64,000 nucleotides of DNA. It comes from Mixophyes australis (lineage: Eukaryota > Chordata > Amphibia > Anura > Limnodynastidae). Where the stretch lies: NCBI GenBank assembly GCA_036250195.1, contig JAVHZZ010000012.1:93479455-93543454 (forward strand), in the 5' to 3' direction. Positions 25,901 through 36,972 of the stretch are shown one piece after another. The position numbers were made by a program, and so were the translations under genes. The first letter of the stretch is position 1. Each line of letters opens with the position of its first letter. A model generated the notes under the pieces. It did not search any database and had not been told where the DNA came from. It saw only the letters and a list, made by a program, of their open reading frames with translations.

Positions 25901-26284
25901 ACGTCATTACTCTGTGTACCCCCAGGATTCGGGGTGTAGTATTATAAGATGGTATTACTCTGTGTACCCCCAGGATTTGGGGTGTAGTATTATAAGATGT
26001 CATTACTCTGTGTACCCCCAGGATTTGGGGTGTAGTATTATAAGATGTCATTACTCTGTGTACCCCCAGGATTTGGGGTGTAGTATTATAAGATGGTATT
26101 ACTCTGTGTACCCCCAGGATTTGGGGTATAGTATTATAAGACGTCATTACTCTGTGTACCCCCAGGATTTGGGGTGTAGTATTATAAGATGTCATTACTC
26201 TGTGTACCCCCAGGATTTGGGGTGTAGTATTATAAGATGTCATTACTCTGTGTACCCCCAGGATTCGGGGTGTAGTATTATAAG
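16947..26284. repeat. 48-bp minisatellite block, about 194 units
   Basis: Nearly perfect 48-bp units with 'attactctgtgtaccccca', 'ggatttggggtgtagt' and 'attataagatgt'. Divergence is confined almost entirely to three sites: gattTgg/gattCgg; the triplet after 'ataag' (atg or acg); and the following dinucleotide (tc, tt or gt). Almost no indels occur across 9.3 kb. It derives from the neighbouring 49-bp unit. Two overlapping open frames, one per strand, span it, but each is only a 16-residue peptide repeated. Confidence 0.97.
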
Positions 26285-28560
26285 ACATGACTACGTGCCT
26301 GTAGGGCGCAGTGTCACTGTACAAGTTCTAGTCTTGTGCTGTTTATGAGAATACTGTGGAGACCTTTATCCCCGTTGGCCTTGAGCTGGGAGCTGTTTAC
26401 CTGCAGACATGTGATACATGTACACTCACATATCATGTACTACAGAATCTCAGCTGTGTCATCTGTCCCACTGGGAATCACCGCACTTTCCCTGATGTTA
26501 TCATGAATAATAATGAAATTGTCCTACACCCCCCATCGCTGATCACTGAGGGAGAGTGTGGGGGCGCTCTGTAATTACTAACACTGACTGCTCCTAATGT
26601 AATGTATCCAGTACATGACAGGGATGGAGAGGGTCTTATACTATGTACCCATGATGTATAGTGCTGATTACTGATCACATTTGCTTGGCCACAGAGCTGA
26701 CACTTTAAGCATCACAATGCAGTTGGCCACCTCTGAGGTGTGTCCGCCATGTGACCCCCCTTCTGTGTTCCGTCCACTCTACGGTCACCTGGTACATAGC
26801 TCATACTAGAGATCTGCAGTAAGTACTCCTCTCAATTGGAGTCTCCATCTTTGACCCTTGATCAGCAGAGCCCCCGCCATCTTCAGGATTAACACTCTGC
26901 CCCACAAAACCTTAATTCATAATCCACCACCTTTCACTGAATCCACTCAGGAGAGCTGAGTGATGTAGACAGATGTCCCAAGGTGATCCCACTAATATAT
27001 GGATCCACTATTCCTATAGGACCCTGCTTTACATCCTAATTAGTGTGACCCTCTGATCTTCTCTGGGGCAGTGTCAAATCTAATCAGCCACTAATTAGGA
27101 GGATGTCCTGAGTGTAGGTGCTGAGACCTGATTAATGCAATCAGCTGTGTTGGTCTGTCCACTGTGTGTGGATTTACACATGTGCTAAAACCATGTGCAT
27201 TCATTAATGATAATCCCACTGCTGACCCCATTAATTAGTGCTGACCACCCCCCTCCCCATCTCATTCTACATGAATACACAATCTATGTATATTGATAGT
27301 CCAGCAACAATCATTTCCTAACCAAATCAATGTGTCCCCCTATATTACTAAAATTAATTACCATCTCTTTACCCTATATCACCCCCGACCATCGAATCGC
27401 ATCGCCCCATGCCTCCAAAACTCCACCATCCCCTGAACCAAATCAACGTGTCCCCTTATATCAGCATCATGTAACTATCACCCCAGATTCTGTACCCTCA
27501 TCATTCTTTAATCTGCTCACCCCCATGTCTCCACAGATTGCCACCCTACGTCAGTTGGTGAGAGAGCCGGGGCAGTGTGCTATGTACTGTATATCGAGAA
27601 GCGATTCCATTTCTTCCTCAGATATGGACGAGACACAGGGCAGAGTATGAACCCCGATGAGACAATAAGCGCAGTGAGTAATACAGAGCTAATAATATAT
27701 ATAATATATATATAATATAATATAACAATGTCATTCTATACATTATCTTCTATATCTACAATACACACCTGTAGATAGATAATATCAGCCTGACCTTTCC
27801 CTGTTATGATGTTTCTGTAGGTCACCAGTCTGTAGCATTGTCTGTTGTTTAGAGGATGATTTAATTTACATGTAATAATCCTGACAACTCATCATCACTC
27901 TATTAACAAAGAGCGTTAAAGCCTCCTAAAAAGAGCCCAGAGTAACAGCAACCAGCAGATAGTGGCTCCTCTCTCAGACGTGTTCTGATTACACGGATGT
28001 ACCCATCTGTGTGATAAAGCTCTGCGCACGCGTCCGAACAGGATTTACACCAGTGAAAGCAACTGCACGCAGTTCATGCCTCATAAGAACATCCTGATTT
28101 ATGTATGTTATGTGAAAAACATATATAGTTTTATTAACGATTTAGTGTTAATAGTTGTAAATTTATTTTATACGGTTTTTTTTGCATGCGTTCTGATGAC
28201 ATATACACGTGTGTATCCTGTGTTCTGTCTGTAGTGAGTGTGTGGGCCGGAGCCGGCCTCTGTCTGAGTGACAGGGCCTTGTCACTTTCCTTTGGGACGC
28301 CTGAGAGATGATAGTGCTGGGGGAGGGCTCACTTCAAAGGCCAGACTCAGAGACATCTCTGCAGACAGGGCCTGGGAGTCTCTGCTTCCATAAACACGTA
28401 AGGAAATGTTACCAGCCCCAGCTCCCATCTGTCCTCTTGTTTTACCCACCTAAGATCTGTAACTGAATATGGATTATTGTACTGTACATGAGCGCCAAAG
28501 CTGCGCAGGCGTACGTTCACATACACGGATTGTGTATCGTTCACTGCTGTCTCCTTATTC
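26285..28560. other. intergenic spacer, no gene recognised
   Basis: AT-rich unique DNA. It includes a block at 26920-27540 rich in 'taattag' and 'ccccatc' phrases and an imperfect AT/TAA microsatellite at 27690-27725. The open frames here are short, with no recognisable domain. Confidence 0.5.
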
Positions 28561-30465
28561 CTGGGATCAGACACCGGGTGTATGGTGGCAGGGGTTAGAT
28601 ACTGGGCCCATGGGGGTATAGGAACAAGTTGGGTACCAGATTTATAGTGGCAGGGAGTCGAATAAATCATTATAACATGTACCCGATGAATGGTTGGCAC
28701 TGGCCAGGTGTATGGTGGCAGGGTTCAGACACCGGATGTATACTGTCAAGGAGTCAGATACATCATTATAACATGTATCCGATGAATGGCTGGCACTGAC
28801 CGAGTGTATAGTGTCAGGGGTCAGACATCGGGTGTATAGTGTCAGGGGTCAGACACCGGATGTATGGTGGCAGGGCTCAGACACAGGATGTATAGTGTCA
28901 GGGAATCGAATACATCATTATAACTTGTATCCGATGAATGGCTGGCACTGACCGGGTGTATGGTGGCAGGGGTCAGACACCGGGTGTATACTGTCAGGGA
29001 GTTGGATACATCATTATAACTTGTATCCGATGAATGGCTGGCACTGACCGGGTGTATGGTGGCAGGGGTCAGACACCGGGTGTATGGTGTCAGGGAGTTG
29101 GATACATCATTATATCATGTATCCGATGAATGGCTGGCACTGACCGGGTGTATAGTGTTAGGGGTCAGTCACCGGGTGTATAGTGTCAGGGGTCAGACAC
29201 AGGGTGTATAGTGTCAGGGAGTTGGATACATCATTATAACATGTATCCGATGAATGGCTGGCACTGACCGGGTGTATAGTGTCAGGGGTCAGTCACCGGG
29301 TATATAGTGGCAGGGGTCAGACACCGGGTGTATGGTGGCAGGGGTCACACCGGGTGTATGGTGGCAGGGAGTTGGATACATTATTATAACATGTATCCGA
29401 TGATCGGCTGGCACTGACCGGGTGTATAGTGTCAGGGGTCAGACATCGGGTGTATAGTGGCAGGGGTCAGACACCAGGTGTATAGTGGCAGGGAGTTGGA
29501 TACATCATTATAACATGTATCCGATGAATGGCTGGCACTGACCGGGTGTATAGTGTCAGGGGTCAGTCACCGGGTATATAGTGGCAGGGGTCAGACACCG
29601 GGTGTATGGTGGCAGGGGTCACACCGGGTGTATGGTGGCAGGGAGTTGGATACATTATTATAACATGTATCCGATGATCGGCTGGCACTGACCGGGTGTA
29701 TAGTGTCAGGGGTCAGACATCGGGTGTATAGTGGCAGGGGTCAGACACCAGGTGTATAGTGGCAGGGAGTTGGATACATCATTATAACATGTATCCGATG
29801 AATGGCTGGCACTGACCGGGTGTATAGTGTCAGGGGTCAGTCACCGGGTATATAGTGGCAGGGGTCAGACATCGGGTGTATAGTGGCAGGGGTCAGACAC
29901 CAGGTGTATAGTGGCAGGGAGTTGGATACATCATTATAACATGTATCCGATGAACGGCTGGCACTGACCGGGTGTATGGTGTCAGGGGTCAGACATCGGG
30001 TGTATAGTGGCAGGGGTCAGACACCAGGTGTATAGTGGCAGGGAGTTGGATACATCATTATAACATGTATCCGATGAACGGCTGGCACTGACCGGGTGTA
30101 TGGTGGCAGGGGTCAGACACCGGGTGTATAGTGGCAGGGGTCAGACACCGGGTGTATGGTGGCAGGGGTCAGACACCAGGTGTATGGTGGCAGGGAGTTG
30201 GATACATCATTATATCATGTATCCGATGAACGGCTGGCACTGACCGGGTGTATGGTGGCAGGGGTCAGACACCGGGTGTATAGTGGCAGGGGTCAGACAC
30301 CAGGTGTATGGTGGCAGGGAGTTGGATACATCATTATAACATATATCCGATGAACGGCTGGCACTGACCGGGTGTATGGTGGCAGGGGTCAGACACCGGG
30401 TGTATGGTGTCAGGGAGTTGGATACATCATTATATCATGTATCCGATGAACGGCTGGCACTGACC
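28561..30465. repeat. composite minisatellite: 28-bp units plus a hairpin-bearing block
   Basis: Two alternating modules. A short module of about 28 bp ('gggtgtatagtggcagggg' plus 'tcagacacc') occurs one to four times. Then comes a longer block with 'gagttggatacatcattat' and 'aacatgtatccgatgaatgg' plus 'ctggcactgacc'. About 15 long blocks are present. Each contains an exact 8-bp inverted repeat (GGATACAT / ATGTATCC) around a 9-base loop. Modules vary at tagtgt/tggtgg and gaatggc/gaacggc/gatcggc. Confidence 0.92.
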
Positions 30466-30845
30466 GGGCAGACTCAGCACATTGTTTATCTCCAGTCAGA
30501 TACAGCAGTTAGTGACGTGAAGGAGCAAAGTCTGACTGAGTCCGTGCAGATTCTCACACAGGCTGTGTACTCTGCAATCTGCCATAAAGAGCAGAGGACG
30601 CCCCGTCTGACATGTAGAGGGTGGGTGAGGTAATGCCAGGGGCAGTATTACTGTGTGTGATGTGGGGACTTCTGGCCACACTCTGCACATATGATGCTGG
30701 CCTCTGTCTGTCTGATGACAGAAGTGTGGCCCTCTTTTATACCAGTCAGATGACCGGGCCCCACAGCTGTCTGTGACGGTCTCACAACATGCTCTTATTC
30801 CCTATGTCACATTAGTGTGAATGATTGTAAGCTCTTGTGGTTCAT

Positions 30846-30911
30846 CACTGTAGCACCGTTGCACAGTGGTTAGCATTGCTGCCTCACAATCATGGGTTTG
30901 ACTCCAACCAA
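30846..30911 (+). mobile_element. SINE head fragment (tRNA-like)
   Basis: The phrases 'gcacagtggttagcattg', 'gcctcaca' and 'gggtttgactcc' match the tRNA-related 5' region of the SINE at 47277-47606 in the other orientation, and resemble pol III A and B boxes. The copy is cut off where the MITE at 30912 begins. Confidence 0.6.
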
Positions 30912-31088
30912 GGGCTATCTTTACTAGACTGTGGGTTTGAAAAAGTGGAGATGTTGCCTACAGAAACCAATCAGATTCTAGTTATCATTTATTTTAGTAC
31001 CTTCTACAAAATAACAGCTAGAATCTGATTGGTTGCTATAGGCAACATCTCTACTTTTTCAAACCCGCAGTCTAGTAAATCTAGCCCC
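30912..31088. mobile_element. palindromic MITE
   Basis: About 177 bp with long terminal inverted repeats. The left arm reads gggctatctttactagactg then tgggtttgaaaaagtggaga; the right arm is its imperfect complement (ctactttttcaaacccg, agtctagtaaatctagcccc). The inner parts, 'aaccaatcagattctag' and 'ctagaatctgattggttgc', also pair. No coding sequence, so it is a non-autonomous foldback element. Superfamily not assigned. Confidence 0.8.
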
Positions 31089-33663
31089 AGGCCCTATTTG
31101 TGTGGTTGTTGTATGTTCTTTCCTCTGGGCAGTTCTTATATAATATATATGTATGTATTATATTACAGCCATTGTCACCCTATACCTTTACAAGAAGAAA
31201 TCGTTCCAAGGAACGTCTATGAAACTTGTTCTGTTGACGGTTTCCACCATTAATACTAGAGGTAAACAGCTTGATGGTCTTAGAGATTAGCCTAATAGCA
31301 ATCCATTGCTTTATCTCACAGATCTCCCAACACAATGTGTCCACAAACGTTGACCATTTAACTGCTGGAGAATGAAGTCCTTTGTTCCCTCAGGACACTA
31401 ATCTCCTTACCATGAAAGAGAGAGCGGTGAGGGGGTTTCTGTGACTAAGGATATGACCTATTACTACTATAAGGACAACTAGCAAGTGAGAGTCCTCAAA
31501 TGTCCTCATAGATCCGACCCAGGAGATTGGGTCCTTCAGTATGATCACTGGGGAATAGGTGGATGGGTATTGCCCCCCTTCATTAAGTGTCTTCCAAATT
31601 ACTTTAGGGAGATTAATCATGTCCATCAGAAGATGGACAACTGCTGAGGACTTCGGTTAAATCATGTAGGTTTGTACACATGAACCGACATGATCATCGG
31701 GACTTTCAGTCGTTGTCATTTCCACACAATTTAAGCTCTATGTTGTCTTCTTCATCAGTGATTTATTCTGAGAACTTCAAAACATTATTTTCTTACACGT
31801 AATTCTTTATATCCTGATGATAGTTGATGTGCAGGAGCTTTCATGAGATGGATTAGTGGGATGACCTCCGCTTTATTAGAAACAATAATCCTTTAAGTTC
31901 ACATGAAGTTTTGTGGACATTATTTTGACGTTTTACTAATTATTTTGATTAGAAATACACTAACGGATGACTTTTATTATTTGATTGATAATAATTTTAA
32001 TTCATTCTTATGATCTTAGATATCGATTTTGTTTTTTGGTTCTACCTGGGAATGTAGACAAATATAGATAGAGGCCAGGGAAACAATCAGGAATTCTACA
32101 TTGAGTATACAGCGTATAATACACCTAGTTTTATCAACGATTAGTATGGAAGTTCCACTAATACGAATATTACTTTGATACAGAACCAGAGTTTCATCAA
32201 ACTTGTTGGTGCCAGAACCCCTGGTAGATATCAGGCTCCTAGGTCTCATGTAGGGCTGACTGGCAAACTTCAGCCTATTAGGATGTCCCCCAGCTCTTCC
32301 TACCCCTGTAGGCCACATTGGGCAGTAATAGAGGACCTTGGATACATCATATAGGTCCAACGTCTGATGTGATCGCACTCTCAGCAGCTGCTAATAAACA
32401 TTATCCAGAATCACAATGTATGATGTAGGAATTGCAGCAGTAAAAATGTTATCTGTGAGCTTAACGTGTCACTTATGTAATGTGTGTGGGGCGCACAACA
32501 CGTAGGCTCCGTGACCGGTCATAATAATAATACTACCAGTAATATTGATCTAGATCATTCTACAGAACAACATTCCAAATTCCAGATGACTTGTTCCTGC
32601 ACCCTCCTGGGGGATGGGGGAGGTATGTTAGTGGGGTCATCCCACTATGATGAATAGTTATCTCTGGTATTTCCTTATCTACGTCCATATGATTTATAGG
32701 AGATATATATAAATAATGAACATTTTAAACTGTAATATATGTTTTGTACATATTTATACAGAATGATTCACATAGATTTGTCTTATACTATCTGTTTCCT
32801 CCTAGTAATATTGATCTGTATTATTTTAATTATTTTATCACATTGGCTGAAGTGCCTCCATAGTCCCAGGTGATGAATTGCCCCAGACAGTAGCAGCTCT
32901 ACTAAGGAGGAACTTCCTGTAGGGCCAGTTACTGCTCTGTCCTGTTGTGACACAGAAACACACTGCGCCAACTACTCGTAGCATTAGTATATACCATGCA
33001 TCCTGTATCTGTGGTTATTGTATACCCCGGCTGGGTCTGTGGGGGGCAGGGGATAGTATAACGGGTATCTCTAGATCCCCACGCCCGGTGACTGAGCGCT
33101 CTATCATCAGTCTTGGTGACCTGTGTCAGATCCATCAATACCTGCCATATCAAAAACACTTTCTATGCCAATAATATCTGTCACCGATTAGATCACGCAG
33201 CCCCTTCTCTAAGCCCTGCAAACCGAGATATCCGTCTGTCCGCAGTAACTAGTGGGTCACGTTTGATTTATTGGCTGGGAATCTGATACCGCCCTTTCAA
33301 TGAGTGTTACTTGTCTGTTTCCTCTGACTGCAGATTGTACAATTCTGTCCAGGGAGCTTGGTATGAGCTGGGAAGTTAGACAAATATAGAAAATATATAT
33401 ATATATATATTATGATATTGTGCGGGTGGCTCCCCCAGGGGACTTCTCTGGGTAATCTGTGCTGTTAGTTAATTATTGGACCAGTGCTATCTCGTTGTGG
33501 AGCCAGGTACTACAGACGGCTGCGGGGCCTCTCGTCTTACTTACAGGCTGGGTTGGGACATTGAGTCTTACACGCCACGCAGTGCCTGCAGCACAGAGTG
33601 TTTGTCTATCTATCTTCCTTGTAGATGGTTGTAGATTGCACACGGCTCCGAGCTGGGTCAGCC
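31089..33663. other. intergenic spacer, no gene recognised
   Basis: Unique, AT-rich sequence with a TA microsatellite at 33393-33411. Minus-strand open frames at 31390-31626 and 32016-32378 have no recognised domain. They could be remnants of an old element, but nothing in them supports a family call. Confidence 0.45.
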
Positions 33664-33800
33664 CACTAGATTGTAAGCTCTGTTCCTGCCCATTGTTTTC
33701 ATGTCTGCATTTATCTTGTCTACTCTGAATGTCCCTGTTTTATTTATCCAGTTTCCCCCCTCTGTCCGGCGCTGCGGAGCGCTGTGGCTGTATTTCCTTA
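33664..33800 (+). mobile_element. degenerate interspersed repeat (SINE-like 3' part, tentative)
   Basis: It begins with 'ctagattgtaagctctgttc' and ends with 'ggcgctgcggagcgctgtgg'. The ending resembles the 'agcgctgcggaa...tggcgctatata' 3' region of the SINE at 47277-47606, read in the opposite orientation. The same opening phrase appears near 30825. Confidence 0.4.
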
Positions 33801-35677
33801 GTACACACATGCAGCGTTATACATACAGGTTAGGCTGGCCTCACACGGAACATGTTTGGGCGACCAGAACAATTGTCCCTCCATGTTTGTGACTGAAGCG
33901 TTCACTGGTCCCGTTGTTGTCGCCCGAGCTGTGTGGGGATGTTGCAGTGTCAGCAGGGAACAGACTAGCAGCCACTATGTTTAATTCATGGTTTGCTGCA
34001 TAATTGCATTACACACAGATGGTAGGAGCCATTCCGCCCCAAATTCAGTGGGATACACGGAAAAGGAGCCTGAACCCGGACTGTAACTTTTCTTGTACAG
34101 TTTATAACATGAAAGCTGCCTTGTTACTATAGGTAACATCAGCTGTGAAGTACTTATCTTCTAGGATGTGCTAGTTTGTCAGTATAGTTACTATTGTTTC
34201 CCTTCTCTTCTCCATAATGCCCTCATCCCTCCCCGAAGCGCTTTGTTAATTGAGAAGTGATAATCCTCTAACAATGGCCGTAGGGCGTGGCCTTTTGGTA
34301 AGGGATGTGTGTGATATCGTTAGGGCTGTGGCCAGGTGTGTGACGTACAGTGTATATGGCAGTGAGCGGGTAAAGAGGTGGTAGATACAACTCCCCTGAT
34401 TGGTCATAGCCGGGACAGAGGCATAACCATGTATAATACACACGGTACTCTGTAGTAGGCACAATCCTGCAGAGACCTATCTTAGGTCATTCTTCCTTTA
34501 AGTGACATAACTAATAGTCCCTGGCACTCTGCAGCGGGATGTAGTAGGGGCAGAGGTTTGCCGTTGTTGGGGGGCACGTTAGTGACCTCAGTGTACCTAA
34601 TAACGGTTACATCAGGCAGAATTTATTACAAATAGATCAATGTGTTGTCAGCGAGGGGATTAACAGGAGAATACAGCCATGGGAGGGGGTAGAGCTGCTT
34701 CCAGCGCTGGGCGGGCAGTACAATGGGCAGCTCATAGAGGGGCAGTGAGCCGTAAAGGATGACTTTCATGGTACATTCCAGCCAGGCATGGCTCTCTGCC
34801 AGCCCCTAACCCCCCCATTAGGGGTACTATGGGTATGGTGTGCGTCATACTGTAAACAGCACATGTATGATAGCATGTAAGTGATACATGGTACACGGAT
34901 AATTCCTATCTGATTCCTGTCCTGTTACTAACACTCCCTGGACATTCCTGGACCTCTAGTCATTATATAACCTCCATATATTTCTGGTCCTGTGTGTGTA
35001 AGGCCAGTCTTCACCCTGTCAGGTCGGTTATCTACACACTTGATGTATCTAACCCTGCAGGGGATTCTCCCTGATCAGTCATCCTGACATCTGAATAGAG
35101 CCTATCAGCCAGGTGATCAGATTCCTGTTTATCGCCCAGGTCGCCCTACACCCTGACAGACGCCAATCTGGGGAATGGTACATAACAGTGATGAGAAACA
35201 GGGGGCCCTGGGGCCACAAGTGTCACCTGTGGCCCCCAGCTCCGTCCTGGTTTATTATCAGATTTGTTTATCGCAGCTTGTAACGCTGGCAGATGTTATT
35301 ACAGAGAGGTGTATTATATTATAACTGAGATGAAGTGTCCACAGCGTACTCTGTACTGTACCTTGTAGTCTATATACAGTGTATAATGCCTCAGGTTAGA
35401 GGTCACTGGATGACGTATCTCCTCCTGGCAGTCAGTAGCCGGTTACCTGATAACCTTATGACCCGCCCATATAGGAGACAAAGGGTTAATCTGACCCCAG
35501 TAACTTCACATGACCTCTGACCTCTTATAATAGAAAAAACAGTTGGAGGGGAGAAAATATCTAGTTATGTATAGAATGTGCCGTGTTGGGGGGCACACGT
35601 GTGCTGCATGTGGGAATATAGAAACATTTATGTACATGTGGTCACTATGCAGTTAATATTCCCAAACATAAGAATGG
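33801..35677. other. intergenic spacer, no gene recognised
   Basis: Unique sequence without repeats longer than short microsatellites and with no open frame showing similarity to a known family. Confidence 0.5.
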
Positions 35678-36335
35678 GGGCAGCAGGAAGCCACAGACTG
35701 AGAGTTATATAGCGGAAGGAGCAGGGTCCCCAGCAGCACAGAGTATATCAGGAGATGAGTGATGTGTTAGTGAGGACAGGGCTGCATGTGACAGGGGCAG
35801 TGACATGATGTGAGGAGGGGAATGAAGGCAGAAGGAAGCCACAGACTGAGAGTTATATAGTGGGAGGAGCAGGGTCCCCAGCAGCACAGAGTATATCAGG
35901 AGATGAGTGATGTGTTAGTGAGGACAGGGCTGCATGTGACAGGGGCAGTGACATGATGTGAGGAGGGGAATGGAGGCAGCAGGAAGCCACAGACTGAGAG
36001 TTATATAGTGGAAGGAGCAGGGTCTCCAGCAGCACAGAGTATATCAGGAGATGAGTGATGTGTTAGTGAGGACAGGGCTGCATGTGACAGGGGCAGCGAC
36101 ATGATGTGAGGAGGGGAATGGAGGCAGCAGGAAGCCACAGACTGAGAGTTATATAGTGGAAGGAGCAGGGTCTCCAGCAGCACAGAGTATATCAGGAGAT
36201 GAGTGATGTGTTAGTGAGGACAAGGCTGCATGTGACAGGGGCAGCGACATGATGTGAGGAGGGGAATGGAGGCAGCAGGAAGCCACAGACTGAGAGTTAT
36301 ATAGTGGAAGGAGCAGGGTCCCCAGCAGCACAGAG
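35678..36335. repeat. 148-bp tandem repeat
   Basis: About 4.4 units of exactly 148 bp, carrying 'gcagcaggaagccacagact', 'gagttatatagtggaaggag' and 'gtgacaggggcagtgacatg'. Identical 60-codon open frames recur every 148 bp on the minus strand, which is an effect of the repeat. Units differ at only a few positions, so the array is recent. Confidence 0.95.
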
Positions 36336-36580
36336 TTTATTAGGAGATTGCTGATTTTGTGAGGTCAGACTCCTGGAACATTGTTGCAAGAGGATTGTGC
36401 TGTAATAATAATAAGTAATTTCTCTATGAAACAAAATGTATACATCCAACATGTTTCCGCTATTTGTTCTGTGCCTTTCACAGAAACAGCATTAAGAAAT
36501 GTCTGATAGATGTTTATGACGCATATTTTATAAATATTTGTTATTTATATTGTCAGTTGGTATTGTGCTGTCATAGATAT

Positions 36581-36781
36581 GGGGGGGTATTCAATTGTCG
36601 GCGGGACTGCCGAAAATCCGGCCGTGGAAAAAAGAATACATGTAATACGGTAATTTGTAGCTGGAATCCAGCGAGTAAATTACCGTATTACATGTTTTTC
36701 CACGCACGATTACCGTAATATAGGTAATCGTGCGCGGACCGCAGGATTTTCGGCAATCCCGCCGACCATTGAATACCCCCC
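36581..36781. mobile_element. foldback MITE with nested hairpins
   Basis: About 201 bp. The ends are inverted copies: GGGGGGTATTCAATTGTCGG at the left and its near-complement CCGACCATTGAATACCCCCC at the right, continuing through gcgggac/tgccgaaaatcc. Inside, 'acatgtaatacggtaattt' pairs with 'aaattaccgtattacatgt', and CGCACGATTACC pairs with GGTAATCGTGCG. It is non-coding and non-autonomous. A target-site duplication is not obvious. Confidence 0.85.
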
Positions 36782-36972
36782 AAAGTGTCTGATAGATTAT
36801 AGTGCATTCTGTGAGGTTGTGTCTGAGTAACTCTAAATTTCCTTCTCTTTATTGTACATTATTCAAACTGAAGTGAAATACTGCCCTCTACTGGCTGTTG
36901 CTAATCATTACACAAAGATCATTCAGACTCAGAGTAGGTAACTCAAAATTAAGTACCATTAAACAAGCTGTC

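Noticed and set aside
15648..26284. CRISPR-like array
   Set aside because: There are no unique spacers: the 48/49-bp units are contiguous and similar over their whole length, and the context is vertebrate.
16869..26348. Two giant open frames (3151 codons minus, 3144 codons plus) as real proteins
   Set aside because: Each is a 16-residue peptide repeated by a 48-bp satellite. With 16 codons per frame, about 46% of frames lack a stop by chance. They overlap on opposite strands, begin inside the array, and show no promoter or splice context.
31390..32378. Zinc-finger gene fragment or retroelement
   Set aside because: The translations contain no Cys2-His2, reverse transcriptase or integrase motif, so no family call is supported.
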